Assembly (NCBI GenBank): GCA_003859965.1
Contig: RQYR01000026.1
Location: 1 to 42,089 of the forward strand
Origin: Comamonadaceae bacterium OH2545_COT-014
GTDB lineage: Bacteria > Pseudomonadota > Gammaproteobacteria > Burkholderiales > Burkholderiaceae_C
DNA length: 42,089 bases
Reading direction: 5' to 3'
Below the pieces are notes generated by a model. It was not told where the DNA came from. It did not search any database and saw only the letters and a list, made by a program, of their open reading frames with translations. The position numbers were made by a program, and so were the translations under genes. This document shows, in pieces, positions 1-8,814 of this stretch (the stretch's first letter is position 1; each line of letters begins with the position of its first letter).

Positions 1-35
1 TCCTCGTACATGTGTCACCCATGTCTCCGGTCCAT

Positions 36-431
36 ACACCTCTCCCAGAGGGAGAGGGAGAAAACCCCAGGGCCGAGCGCAGCGATGGCCCGAAGGGCTG
101 CCCCCGCTATCCCCTCTGGCTGCGCCTGTGCTGACGGCGTGCCGGGCGGGCAGGCCCACCGAAGGATGGGCCTGCTTCGTGGTCTGACTCGCTGCGGTTG
201 TCTGAACGGAGCGGCGAAGCCGCGCAGTGAGTTCCGCAGCGCCGCCCGGCACGCCGTCAGCGCAGGTTGCCCCGGCGTACCACGCTGGGGTCGCAGACAG
301 TGGGGCCGCCTTCTTTGGCCTACCTTTCCTGGCGGGACAAGAAAGGTAGGTGCGCCGCCGGGCGCACATCCCGGCCTCTGTCCTTCAATCAAGTACAGAA
401 GGTTGTTATCGGGCGCAACGCCCAAAACCAT
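36..431. repeat. Structured intergenic repeat element with several hairpins
   Basis: This gene-free stretch upstream of pyrF is built from inverted repeats. A small hairpin lies at 39-46/50-57. Long arms at 125-149 and 242-266 match with one mismatch. An 8-bp stem at 151-158/167-174 sits inside them. A perfect 10-bp stem lies at 319-328/341-350. A 138-residue reading frame (15-431, minus) runs through it and is rich in Pro, Arg and Cys with no domain I recognise. From memory, very similar frames occur in many Burkholderiales and Xanthomonadales intergenic regions, so I read this as an interspersed repeat and not a gene. Its outer limits are uncertain. Confidence 0.55.
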
Positions 432-505
432 TGCGGCTACCCAGCCCGGCCGCAGCCGGCCACAGCGCCTGCGCCCCCCAGGCCCTTGCCTAGAATGCCC
501 GCCCC

Positions 506-1375
506 ATGACGTTCACCGAGATGCTGCGCGCCGCCGGGCGCGCCCATGATTCGCTGTTGTGCGTGGGCCTGGACCCGGAGCCAGGGCGCTTTCCCGAAGG
601 CGTGGCGCGCACGGCGGCGGGCTTTTACGACTTTTGCGCTGCCATCGTCGATGCCACCGCCGACGTGGCGCTGGCCTTCAAGCCGCAAGTGGCCTACTTT
701 GCCGCCCACGGGGCCGAGGCGCAGCTGGAGAAGCTGATCGCCCACATGCGCGCCGCCGCGCCCGGCGTGCCGGTGATCCTGGACGCCAAGCGCGGCGACA
801 TTGGCTCCACCGCCGAGCAATACGCGAAGGAGGCGTTCGAGCGCTACGGCGCGGATGCGGTGACGCTCTCGCCCTTCATGGGCTTCGATTCGATCGAGCC
901 GTATCTGAAATACGAGGGCAAGGGCGCCTTCCTGCTGTGCCGCACCTCCAACCCCGGCGGCGACGACTTGCAGGCCCAGCGCCTGGCCGACGTGCCGGGC
1001 CAGCCGCGGCTGTTCGAGCATGTGGCCGCCCTGGCGCAAGGGCCGTGGAACCTGAACGGCCAGCTGGGCCTGGTGGTGGGCGCCACACGCCCGCAGGAGA
1101 TCGAGCGCGTGCGCGCGCTGGCGCCCACGCTGCCGCTGCTGATTCCCGGCGTGGGGGCGCAGGGTGGCGACGCAGTGGCCACCGTGCGCGCGGCGCGCAT
1201 GGGGGCGGACGCGGCGGCGGACGGGGGCGGGGCAGGCGGGCTGTTCGCCATCAACTCCTCGCGCGCCATCCTCTACGCCTCGGCCGGGCGCGACTTTGTC
1301 CAGGCCGCGCGGCGCGTGGCGCTGGACACGCGGGCTACGCTGCGGGCCGCGATGCATGGCATCGTGGCCACGTAA
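506..1375 (+). CDS. pyrF: Orotidine 5'-phosphate decarboxylase (type 2)
   Basis: The 289-residue protein decarboxylates orotidine monophosphate to UMP, the last step of de novo pyrimidine synthesis, in the cytosol. The catalytic signature DAKRGDIG is at residues 93-100, preceded by the substrate-binding FKPQ segment near 58-61. It is followed by [10 protein letters not shown] and the phosphate-binding region with GVGAQGG. Length and motif spacing fit the longer type 2 family (mycobacterial/betaproteobacterial form), not the short E. coli form. The ATG at 506 lies just before the conserved N-terminus and leaves no room for a longer version, although no good Shine-Dalgarno is visible. The gene stands alone and converges on the minus-strand gene ending at 1387. 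No clear terminator lies in the 11-bp gap. Confidence 0.95.
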   Translation: MTFTEMLRAAGRAHDSLLCVGLDPEPGRFPEGVARTAAGFYDFCAAIVDATADVALAFKPQVAYFAAHGAEAQLEKLIAHMRAAAPGVPVILDAKRGDIGSTAEQYAKEAFERYGADAVTLSPFMGFDSIEPYLKYEGKGAFLLCRTSNPGGDDLQAQRLADVPGQPRLFEHVAALAQGPWNLNGQLGLVVGATRPQEIERVRALAPTLPLLIPGVGAQGGDAVATVRAARMGADAAADGGGAGGLFAINSSRAILYASAGRDFVQAARRVALDTRATLRAAMHGIVAT

Positions 1376-1386
1376 CTGTCAATCTT

Positions 1387-1920
1387 TCAATTGTTTTCCG
1401 TGATGCTGACGGCGATGCGAATCAGTGCGTTTTTGAAATAGACGGTGTTTTCGAAAAAGTGGCACTCGAATGCACCCTTCTGGGCCAGTAGCCTTATTTT
1501 CTGGCTTCTCTGGATCATGGCGCCTGGGGTTTCTGGGTGGGCCTGTCCGATGAGATTTCCATTCAGTGTTATTGGGGTCTGCCCAGAAACCCGAGGGCAT
1601 GCCCGTCCGTCATAGGGCGGCAATGCGGAAATGCTGATGCCCGCCAGCGCTTGCTCCTTTCCCCAGTCGCGAAAGGAAAAAGTCAGGAAAACCTCGCCAT
1701 GCTGGTAGCAAGTGGAGGGGAAAGAGGATTCGCTGACTCGGAACCGCTCTGAAAAACCATACAACTGATCAATCTGCTCAATGCTGGTTTGACCCAGGAC
1801 CATGGTCTTTTCGCCCAGAAGGACAGGCTGGGTGCACCATTTCTGTCCGGCATCTCCCCAAACCAGCGAAGGAGATGCCAGAGCCAGGAATATCCATTTT
1901 TTTATAGAAATTCCATTCAA
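1387..1920 (-). CDS. Secreted protein of unknown function; candidate immunity partner of the adjacent L,D-transpeptidase effector
   Basis: I do not recognise the family. The 177-residue product starts with a short basic segment and a hydrophobic stretch (about residues 6-22, cleavage likely near VWG-DA), so it should be exported to the periplasm. The mature part has four cysteines, which fits disulfide-bonded periplasmic folding. Its ATG overlaps the stop of the upstream DUF2778-like toxin gene by 4 bp, indicating translational coupling. Known Tlde1 effectors are paired with periplasmic Tldi1 immunity proteins, so an immunity role is a reasonable inference from position and predicted location, not from sequence similarity. 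Base composition is lower in GC than the flanking pyrF and uvrA, as is common for effector-immunity cargo. Confidence 0.6.
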   Translation of the reverse strand: MNGISIKKWIFLALASPSLVWGDAGQKWCTQPVLLGEKTMVLGQTSIEQIDQLYGFSERFRVSESSFPSTCYQHGEVFLTFSFRDWGKEQALAGISISALPPYDGRACPRVSGQTPITLNGNLIGQAHPETPGAMIQRSQKIRLLAQKGAFECHFFENTVYFKNALIRIAVSITENN

Positions 1921-2588
1921 CGGATGACCTCCAGTCGGTCGCCTGCATTGAGTAGCTCACGAACAGACCTGGGCAAGATGATGCAGCCATTCGAGGCGTC
2001 ATGTTGTGGATTGTCGCCGTGTATCCAGAAATCGCTGCGCTGACACATGTCGTTGGCGGCATCGGGTATCAGCTGGATCGAGACGGGGCCTGTTCTGCCT
2101 GGACGGTCTTGCGGAGCGGCCATGACATAGTGTCCTCGTGGTAGCGGACCTGTGTTGGACTCGCATTGCGCTTCCGGATTGTTACGCCCCTGGACACCCC
2201 CTTGGACGTTGCGACCCGAATAACCATCGTGGTTGATGGTTTCCCGGCCGTCTGCATCATGACAAGTCAAATTGCCTGTGCTTTGGGTATAGGTACAGGA
2301 CTGGTGGGCGCCGGGCAAGTTGCGCAAATCGGTCTGCGAACGGGTTTCTGATGCGGGTGCGGCCGGCGCCGACGCTTGGTTTGTGCCCCCTGATTCTGCT
2401 TGCTGTGCCAAGTTCCCTTGCCCGGTTGCGTCAGGGTCTGTACTGGTCATGGGGGCACGACGGGAAGGGCCTATATTGGATGAGATGGAAGAAACCACAA
2501 AAACCTCCGTCGAAGTGGATATTTGAATTTGGCCAATGCAGACGGGTACGGCTTGTGCCTGCCTTGTAAATCTAGTTTGACTGGCCAT
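1917..2588 (-). CDS. DUF2778/Tlde1-like L,D-transpeptidase effector
   Basis: The C-terminal 125 residues look like the Tlde1 family of type VI secretion effectors, which attack or edit peptidoglycan peptides. A domain opener YTQSTGNLTC is followed by GYSG, NTGPLPRGHY, the catalytic stretch FWIHGDNPQHDASNGCI and then LPRSVRELL. The His and Cys of that stretch (about residues 190 and 202) are the expected catalytic pair, with SNGC matching the SxGC signature. The N-terminal 95 residues are low-complexity, with no evident signal peptide, which fits delivery by another system. The start is uncertain: TTG at 2597, ATG at 2588 (used here) and ATG at 2450 (177 aa) are possible, none with a strong ribosome site. 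No VgrG, PAAR or other secretion gene is in the window, so it is an orphan cargo pair here. Confidence 0.75.
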   Translation of the reverse strand: MASQTRFTRQAQAVPVCIGQIQISTSTEVFVVSSISSNIGPSRRAPMTSTDPDATGQGNLAQQAESGGTNQASAPAAPASETRSQTDLRNLPGAHQSCTYTQSTGNLTCHDADGRETINHDGYSGRNVQGGVQGRNNPEAQCESNTGPLPRGHYVMAAPQDRPGRTGPVSIQLIPDAANDMCQRSDFWIHGDNPQHDASNGCIILPRSVRELLNAGDRLEVIR

Positions 2589-2699
2589 GAGTGGCAATAA
2601 GTATCGGCACTATAGGTGGTCTTACCAACCCCACCGGCTCCTGGTCTGTTACCTGGCCTGTTCGGTGGCTTTATTGGCCTGCCGGCCTGCTGTTGTGCT

Positions 2700-2869
2700 G
2701 TTAGAACCTGTTCAAAGCTCTGCGTGTCGGGCACTCAAGCGGATTTGGGCGGTCTGCGGCGCCGTGCTATTGGCGGCACTTTGCGCCTTGCATCCCGTCC
2801 CAAACCGCTTCTTGCACACTCGCGCCGAGACTGTGAGCAGAGGTTCTTGGGCAGAAGGGGGCGCCACGC
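2700..2869. repeat. Transposon-end-like relic between effector and uvrA
   Basis: The sequence TAGAACCTGTTCAAA at 2702-2716 matches the start of the insertion element at the right edge of the window (42002-42016) at 13 of 15 positions, and resembles 38284-38296. The remaining bases up to the uvrA stop contain no credible gene. I read this as a remnant of a mobile or repetitive element, but only the tip is supported by comparison within the window. Confidence 0.35.
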
Positions 2870-5842
2870 TCAGCGCTGGAGATAGGGCCGCAGATAGCGC
2901 CCCGTGTGGCTGGCGGGGCAGGCGGCCACCTGCTCGGGCGTGCCCTGGGCCACCACGGTGCCGCCGCCGGCGCCGCCTTCGGGGCCCATGTCGATGAGCC
3001 AGTCGGCGGTCTTGATGACGTCCAGGTTGTGTTCGATGACGACGATGGTGTTGCCCGCGTCGCGCAGCTGGTGCAGCACTTTCAGCAGCAGCTCGATGTC
3101 GGCGAAGTGCAGGCCGGTGGTGGGTTCGTCCAGGATGTAGAGGGTGCGGCCCGTGCCGCGGCGCGAGAGTTCCAGCGCGAGCTTGACGCGCTGGGCCTCG
3201 CCGCCGGAGAGGGTGGTGGCGCTCTGGCCCAGCGTGAGGTAGCTCAGGCCCACGTCGAGCAGGGTTTGCAGCTTGCGCGCGATGGCGGGCACGTCCTTGA
3301 AGAAGGCGTACGCTTCGTCCACCGTCATGTCCAGAATCTGCGCGATGTTGCGGCCCTTCCACTGCACTTGCAGGGTTTCGCGGTTGTAGCGCTGGCCGTG
3401 GCAGACGTCGCAGGGCACGTACACGTCGGGCAGGAAGTGCATTTCCACCTTCACCACGCCGTCGCCCTGGCAGGCTTCGCAGCGGCCGCCGCCGCTGGAC
3501 TGCGGCACGTTGAAGGAAAAGCGCCCGGGGCCGTAGCCGCGTTCGCGCGCGGTGGAGGTTTCGGCCATCAGGTCGCGGATGGGGGTGAACAGGCCGGTGT
3601 AGGTGGCGGGGTTGCTGCGCGGGGTGCGGCCGATGGGGCTCTGGTCCACGGCGATCACCTTGTCGAACTGCGCCAGCCCCTCGATGGCCGCGTGCGGCGC
3701 GGGTTCTTCGTGCGCGCGGTGGATGGTTTGCGCGGCGGCGGCGTGCAGCGTGTCGTTGACCAGCGTGCTTTTGCCGGAGCCGGACACGCCGGTGACGCAG
3801 GTGAACAGGCCCACGGGAAAGCCCACGCTCACGTGCTTGAGGTTGTTGCCGTGCGCGCCCACGATGCGCAGCACGCCGTCGCCATCTTGGCCGTCACGGT
3901 CCGGGGCCGTGCTTTTTGCAAGGCTTTTTGGGGTTTTGGGAATGCTGGGCGTGCCTGAGCAGCTATTATTTTCGGAGCAAATCGCGGCAGGAGCCGGGCG
4001 GCGCGGGGGCACGGCGATGCGGCGCGCGCCGCTGAGGTACTGGCCGGTGACGGACTGCGGCGCGGCGGCGATTTCGGCGGCCGTGCCCTGGGCCATGACG
4101 CGGCCGCCGTGCACGCCGGCGCCGGGGCCCATGTCGATCACGTGGTCGGCGGCGCGAATCATGTCCTCGTCGTGCTCGACCACGAGCACGCTGTTGCCGA
4201 TGTCGCGCAGGTGCTGCAAGGTGGCGATGAGGCGGTCGTTGTCGCGCTGGTGCAGGCCGATGCTGGGTTCGTCCAGCACGTACATCACGCCGGTGAGGCC
4301 GCTGCCGATCTGGCTGGCCAGGCGGATGCGCTGGGCCTCGCCGCCGCTCAAGGTGTCGGCGCTGCGCTCCAGGCTCAGGTAGCCCAGCCCCACGTCGTTG
4401 AGAAATTTCAGGCGGCTGGCGATCTCGCGCACCACCTTGCCGGCGATTTCGGCCTTGGCGCCGTCCAGCCGCAGCGTGTCGAAATACTGCTGGGCCTCGC
4501 CCAGCGTGACGCGGCTGACCTCGTAGATGGCGCGCGCCTGCGGGCCCGTGCCCAGGCGCACGCCGCGCGCTTCGGGTCGCAGGCGCGTGCCGCCGCAGTC
4601 GGGGCAGGGCTGGGTGCCGCGGTAGCGGGCCAGCTCCTCGCGGACCACGGCCGAATCGGTTTCGCGCCAGCGGCGCGCCATGTTTGGCAGCACGCCTTCA
4701 AACGGGTGCTTCTTGCTCACCTTGCGGCCGGCCGAGGCGCCGCTTTCAAAGGTGTAGCTGAATTTGATGGCCTCGTCGCCCGAGCCGTGCAGGATGACGT
4801 GGCGCACGCGCTCGGGCAGGTCTTCGAAGGGCGTGTCCACGTCAAAGCCGTAGTGCCGGGCCAGGCTTTCGATGAGGGCGAAGTAGTAGCCGTTGCGCCG
4901 GTCCCAGCCCTTGATGGCGCCGCTGGCCAGGCTCAAGCTGGGGAAGGCCACCACGCGCTCGGCGTCGAACACGTCGGTGCTGCCCAGGCCGTCGCACGCG
5001 GGGCAGGCGCCCACGGGGGAGTTGAAGGAGAACAGGCGCGGCTCCAGCTCGGCAATGGCATAGCCGCAGGCCGGGCAGGCGAAGCGGGCGTTGAACAGGT
5101 GCTCGGCGCCGCTGTCCATCTCCAGCGCGATGGCGCGGCCGTCGGCCAGTCGCAGCGCGGCCTCGAAGCTCTCGGCCAGGCGCTGGCGCTGCTGGGCCAG
5201 CGCCTCGGCGTCGCCTGCGCCGCGCACTTTTACGCGGTCGATCACCACGTCGATGTCGTGCTTTTCGCTTTTCTTCAGCGCGGGCAGCGCGTCTGCCTCC
5301 ACCACCTGCCCGCCCACGCGAAAGCGCACGTAGCCCAGCGCCTGCATCTGCGTGAACAGCTCGGCGAATTCGCCCTTGCGCTCGCGCGCCACCGGCGCCA
5401 GCACCATCAGGCGCGTGCCTTCGGGCAGGGCCAGCGCGGTATCGACCATCTGGCTCACGGTCTGCGCCTGCAAGGGCACATCGTGCACGGGGCAGTGCGG
5501 GGTGCCGGCGCGCGCGAACAGCAGGCGCAGGTAGTCGTGGATTTCCGTCACCGTGCCCACGGTGGAGCGCGGGTTGTGGCTAGTGGCCTTCTGCTCGATG
5601 CTGATGGCCGGTGACAAGCCCTCGATCACGTCCACATCGGGCTTGTCCATCAGTTGCAGGAACTGGCGCGCGTAGGCGCTCAGGCTTTCCACGTAGCGGC
5701 GCTGGCCTTCGGCGTACAGCGTGTCGAAGGCCAGGCTGGACTTGCCCGAGCCGCTCAGCCCGGTGATGACCACGAGCTGGTCGCGCGGAATGTCCAGATC
5801 GATGTTCTTCAGGTTGTGCGTGCGCGCGCCGCGGATGTGCAT
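2870..5842 (-). CDS. uvrA: Excinuclease ABC subunit A
   Basis: UvrA is the damage-recognition ATPase of nucleotide excision repair and works as a dimer with UvrB. With the start chosen here it has 990 residues. Walker A GLSGSGKS lies at residues 28-35. A zinc module has CPACG and CPACDG, and a first ABC signature [12 protein letters not shown] follows. The second half has Walker [10 protein letters not shown], a second zinc module (CEACQGDG to CDVCHG), [12 protein letters not shown] and Walker [13 protein letters not shown]. All catalytic elements are intact. The frame extends upstream to a TTG at 5986, but conservation begins at [14 protein letters not shown], so ATG 5842 is preferred. The linker between the two halves has an odd insert (encoded near 3900-4000) that looks like an absorbed intergenic repeat. 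I see no LexA box upstream. It is divergent from the TonB receptor at 6074. Confidence 0.95.
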   Translation of the reverse strand: MHIRGARTHNLKNIDLDIPRDQLVVITGLSGSGKSSLAFDTLYAEGQRRYVESLSAYARQFLQLMDKPDVDVIEGLSPAISIEQKATSHNPRSTVGTVTEIHDYLRLLFARAGTPHCPVHDVPLQAQTVSQMVDTALALPEGTRLMVLAPVARERKGEFAELFTQMQALGYVRFRVGGQVVEADALPALKKSEKHDIDVVIDRVKVRGAGDAEALAQQRQRLAESFEAALRLADGRAIALEMDSGAEHLFNARFACPACGYAIAELEPRLFSFNSPVGACPACDGLGSTDVFDAERVVAFPSLSLASGAIKGWDRRNGYYFALIESLARHYGFDVDTPFEDLPERVRHVILHGSGDEAIKFSYTFESGASAGRKVSKKHPFEGVLPNMARRWRETDSAVVREELARYRGTQPCPDCGGTRLRPEARGVRLGTGPQARAIYEVSRVTLGEAQQYFDTLRLDGAKAEIAGKVVREIASRLKFLNDVGLGYLSLERSADTLSGGEAQRIRLASQIGSGLTGVMYVLDEPSIGLHQRDNDRLIATLQHLRDIGNSVLVVEHDEDMIRAADHVIDMGPGAGVHGGRVMAQGTAAEIAAAPQSVTGQYLSGARRIAVPPRRPAPAAICSENNSCSGTPSIPKTPKSLAKSTAPDRDGQDGDGVLRIVGAHGNNLKHVSVGFPVGLFTCVTGVSGSGKSTLVNDTLHAAAAQTIHRAHEEPAPHAAIEGLAQFDKVIAVDQSPIGRTPRSNPATYTGLFTPIRDLMAETSTARERGYGPGRFSFNVPQSSGGGRCEACQGDGVVKVEMHFLPDVYVPCDVCHGQRYNRETLQVQWKGRNIAQILDMTVDEAYAFFKDVPAIARKLQTLLDVGLSYLTLGQSATTLSGGEAQRVKLALELSRRGTGRTLYILDEPTTGLHFADIELLLKVLHQLRDAGNTIVVIEHNLDVIKTADWLIDMGPEGGAGGGTVVAQGTPEQVAACPASHTGRYLRPYLQR

Positions 5843-6033
5843 GGCGCGCTGGCGCAGCGCGGCGGCCAGCGGCCGGCCGTCATCGGGCGGGAGATCGGGG
5901 TTCGGGTTCAAGTGCGGAAAGCGCCGGGCAAGGCGCTTGGCAAACGGACAAAGGAACCGCGAATTATCAGTCTGGACGGCCGGCAAAGTGCCCGGGCCTG
6001 ACGCATCTCAAGCGTCCGGATGACGGCAAGTTT

Positions 6034-6052
6034 TATGATGCGAATCGTTATC
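6034..6052 (+). promoter_or_regulatory. Fur-box-like operator
   Basis: The 19 bp TATGATGCGAATCGTTATC agree at 14 positions with the classic Fur consensus GATAATGATAATCATTATC. They lie 21 bp before the TonB receptor ATG, directly upstream of its ribosome site (AAGGAGGA at 6059-6066). This predicts iron-dependent repression by Fur. The match is by eye. Confidence 0.55.
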
Positions 6053-6073
6053 AGTTGGAAGGAGGATTCATTC

Positions 6074-8242
6074 ATGCGCAATCACCATTCATTTCACCGC
6101 CTGGCCCTGCTGCCCGCAGCGCTGGCGCTGGCTTTTGGCGCCAGCGTGCAGGCGCAGCCAGCGGCCGTGGCGCCGGCCCAGGCCGCCAGCGATGCGGCCG
6201 TGTCCACCTTGCCGGAAGTGACGATTCGCGGCTTCAGCAGCCAGCGCACCATGCGCCCGGGCGCGCTGCGCGAGGAGATCGTGATGACCGAGAGCATCGG
6301 CGCGCGCACCATCGAGAAAACCGGCGCCAGCAACATCAACGAGGCCGTGGACAAGAACCCCGGCATCGCGGTGCAGGTGGAGTGCTCCATCTGCAACGTG
6401 CGCAACGTGCTGCTGAACAACCTGCCGGGGCGCTACACCACCCTGCTGATCGACGGCATCCCGATCTATTCGTCCGTTTCTTCCGCCTACGGGCTGGACA
6501 GCGTGGGTCTGTACGGGCTGGAGCGCATCGACATCGCGCGCGGCGCGGGCGCCAGCCTGATCGCGCCCGAGGCGCTGGCCGGCACCGTGAACCTGGTGAC
6601 CAAGTGGCCCACGCGCAGCGAAACGCAGCTGCGCGTGCAGGGCGGCAGCTTTGGCGCACGCCGGGTGGACGCCTTCCTGGCCCGCCCGCTGCAAGGCGGG
6701 GCCATCACCGCCTCGCTGCATGCCGACCGCCACAAGTCGGTGGACGGCAACGGCGACGGCATTTCCGAATACACCGGCTACGACCGCCGCATGGCTGGCC
6801 TGGGCTGGTTCGTGGATGACCTGGGCGGCTTCAAGGTGCGCGGCCGCCTGGACCTGGTGGACGAAAAACGCGGCGGCGGCGCGCTGGGCCGCGACTATGG
6901 CGCCATCCGCGACAACATGAGCGGCAACCCCTTCGACTTCAGCCGTGGCCCCAATGGTTCGCCCAGCCGCGACGGCTGGGTGGTGCCCGAGACGGGCGAC
7001 ATCCAGCCCTACGAAGACGGGCGCGGGGGCTTTTCCGAAATCATCTTCACCAAGCGCACGCAGTTCGTCACCTCCGGCGAGCGCCGCCTGGGCGATGGAC
7101 GCCTGCGCCTGTCGCTGGGCGCGGCCTACCACGACCAGGACAGCTTCTACGAAGGCGCCACCTACCTGGCCAAGCAGCACCAGTACTACGCCGATGCCAA
7201 CTACCAGTGGCCCGTGGGCCCCTGGCTGCTGACCGCGGGCGCCAGCTACCGTTACGAGAACCTGCGCAGCCACGGCGCCGTGCCCGACGGCACCCAGGTC
7301 AACGGCATCGACAACTACAGCTTCCGCGTGCCCGCGCTCTACGTGCAGGGCTACCGCACCTTCCTGGGCGACAAGCTGGAGCTGAACGCCTCGCTGCGGC
7401 TGGACCACCACAACGTGTACGGCAACATCGTCTCGCCGCGCCTGAACACGCTCTACCACCACACCGACCACCTCTCCAGCCGCCTCAGCCTGGGCAAGGG
7501 CTTTCGCGCCCCCACCAGTTTCTTCGAGCAGGACCACGGCATTCTGGACACCATCCGCATCCAGCGCGAAGTGACCAAGCCCGAGGTTTCGCACAACCTG
7601 AGCTACGCCATCAACTACGCGGACGACCGCTTCGCCATCACCAGCTCCTACAACTTCAACCGCATCCGCAACATGGCCATGCTCGACTCGGGCCAGACCG
7701 ATGCCAATGGCGACCCCATCACGCTGTTCACCAGCGCCGAGCGCCCCGTCACCGTGCAAGGCGTGGACGTGAACATGACCTACCAGCTCACGCCCGCGCT
7801 GGCCCTGTCTGGCGGCGCCGAGCTGTACCACTACCGCTTCGACCCCGGCACGCTCGTGTTCGCGCGGCCCAAGGCGCGCGCCTTCGCCAGCGTGGACTAC
7901 GAGCGCGGCCCCTGGAGCCTGAGCGCCCGCCTGAACGTCACCGGCCCCATGGACCTGCGCAAGTTCCACGACGACGGCAGCGGCCAGCAAGGGCGCTACA
8001 ACTTCGACGGCACCCCCAAGCGCGACAAGAGCCCCACCTTCGCCACGGTGGATGTGCGCGCGCAGTACGCGGTGCACAAGAACGTGTCGCTCTACCTCGG
8101 CGTGGACAACCTGTTCGACTACAAGCAGGCGGACAAGGAGAACTTCCTCTGGGTGGACGCCAGCGGTGCGCCTGACGTGACGCACCTGTGGGGCCCCAAC
8201 CGCGGCCGCTTCATCTATGTGGGCGCCAAGTTCGACTTCTGA
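6074..8242 (+). CDS. TonB-dependent outer-membrane receptor with a CxxC motif in the plug
   Basis: This 722-residue protein has a signal peptide ending near VQA-QPA, a TonB-box-like LPEVTIRG, a plug domain (roughly residues 50-170) and a 22-strand barrel that ends in the typical C-terminal Phe (VGAKFDF). The plug holds ECSICNVRN followed by LPGRYTTLLIDGIPIYSSVSSAYGLD and GAGASLIAPEALAGTVNLVTK. The barrel carries the GFRAPTSFFEQ segment. The CxxC pair in the plug is unusual for siderophore receptors. The substrate cannot be read from sequence; iron or another chelated metal is possible. The ATG at 6074 has a strong Shine-Dalgarno. The longer frame from 6020 would place codons over the Fur box. 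Its 3' end overlaps a thioredoxin-like gene, suggesting a two-gene operon. Confidence 0.9.
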   Translation: MRNHHSFHRLALLPAALALAFGASVQAQPAAVAPAQAASDAAVSTLPEVTIRGFSSQRTMRPGALREEIVMTESIGARTIEKTGASNINEAVDKNPGIAVQVECSICNVRNVLLNNLPGRYTTLLIDGIPIYSSVSSAYGLDSVGLYGLERIDIARGAGASLIAPEALAGTVNLVTKWPTRSETQLRVQGGSFGARRVDAFLARPLQGGAITASLHADRHKSVDGNGDGISEYTGYDRRMAGLGWFVDDLGGFKVRGRLDLVDEKRGGGALGRDYGAIRDNMSGNPFDFSRGPNGSPSRDGWVVPETGDIQPYEDGRGGFSEIIFTKRTQFVTSGERRLGDGRLRLSLGAAYHDQDSFYEGATYLAKQHQYYADANYQWPVGPWLLTAGASYRYENLRSHGAVPDGTQVNGIDNYSFRVPALYVQGYRTFLGDKLELNASLRLDHHNVYGNIVSPRLNTLYHHTDHLSSRLSLGKGFRAPTSFFEQDHGILDTIRIQREVTKPEVSHNLSYAINYADDRFAITSSYNFNRIRNMAMLDSGQTDANGDPITLFTSAERPVTVQGVDVNMTYQLTPALALSGGAELYHYRFDPGTLVFARPKARAFASVDYERGPWSLSARLNVTGPMDLRKFHDDGSGQQGRYNFDGTPKRDKSPTFATVDVRAQYAVHKNVSLYLGVDNLFDYKQADKENFLWVDASGAPDVTHLWGPNRGRFIYVGAKFDF

Positions 8243-8774
8243 CCCGGCAGGGCCTGCTGCGCGCGCGCGGCGGCGCGCTGCCGCGCTGCTGTGCGCCGCG
8301 CTGCTCGCGCCCCTGGGCGCGGCAGCGGACCCGGCCAGGGCGGCCGCCGCGCCCATCGCCCCCGGCTGGGACTTCACCCTGCCCACGCTGGAGGGCGACC
8401 GCTTCATCACCGCCTCGGCCCAGCCCGGGCTGGTGCTGGTGAACTTCTGGGGCGTGGACTGCCCGCCCTGCCTGGCCGAGCTGCCCTTGCTGCAACGCCT
8501 GGCCGACGCCGCCAGCGGCTGGCGCGTGCTGCTGGTGGCCACCGACCCGCCCGCCGAAGCGCGCCGCGCCCTGCAGCGCTGGCGCATCCAGCTGCCCGGC
8601 GTGCGCGGCGGCCCCGGCGTGGCCGCGCTGATGCGTGCGGCGGGCAATGCGCGCGGCGCCTTGCCCTTCACCGTGCTGCTGCGCGACGGCGCTCCGTGCG
8701 CCCAGCACAGCGGCGCGCTGGACGAAGCCAGCCTGCCTGCCCTGCTGGCCCGCTGCGCGCCGCCGCTTCAGTAA
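8217..8774 (+). CDS. TlpA/ResA-like thioredoxin-fold protein, exported
   Basis: The 185-residue protein has an Arg-rich N-terminus and a hydrophobic stretch (about residues 16-38) that should target it to the periplasm. A thioredoxin fold follows, with LVLVNFWGVDCPPCLAELP; the CPPC active site is near residues 83-86. A cis-Pro region appears as ALPFTVLLRDG. Such proteins reduce or exchange disulfides in the periplasm, for example during cytochrome c or copper-site maturation. The start ATG lies inside the last 26 bases of the TonB receptor gene, so the two are probably translationally coupled. Coupling a periplasmic dithiol protein to a receptor with a CxxC plug suggests a shared substrate or redox step, but that is inference. 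The gene converges on ggt, with a GC-rich hairpin at 8779-8801 between them. Confidence 0.85.
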   Translation: MWAPSSTSDPAGPAARARRRAAALLCAALLAPLGAAADPARAAAAPIAPGWDFTLPTLEGDRFITASAQPGLVLVNFWGVDCPPCLAELPLLQRLADAASGWRVLLVATDPPAEARRALQRWRIQLPGVRGGPGVAALMRAAGNARGALPFTVLLRDGAPCAQHSGALDEASLPALLARCAPPLQ

Positions 8775-8814
8775 CGCACGCGCCCCCGCCCCTGGGGCGC
8801 GCGGCGTGGCGGGC

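Noticed and set aside
2471-2734. 87-codon minus frame overlapping the effector N-terminus
   Set aside because: It starts at the IS-like motif and ends in a different frame from the effector; it has no domain and no ribosome site. I could not exclude a frameshifted longer effector, but nothing supports it.
5963-5986. TGATAAT as a -10 box for uvrA with TTGCCG as -35
   Set aside because: The spacing is about 12 bp, far from the 16-18 bp needed, and no LexA site accompanies it.
6089-8671. An 860-codon open frame on the minus strand across the TonB receptor gene
   Set aside because: It is antisense to a clear receptor gene and is made of Val/Ala/Gly/His-rich text typical of GC-rich shadow frames. 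Several others (4109-5614 plus, 8635-10818 plus, 10828-12561 plus, 33133-35082 plus, 34274-36493 minus) are the same.
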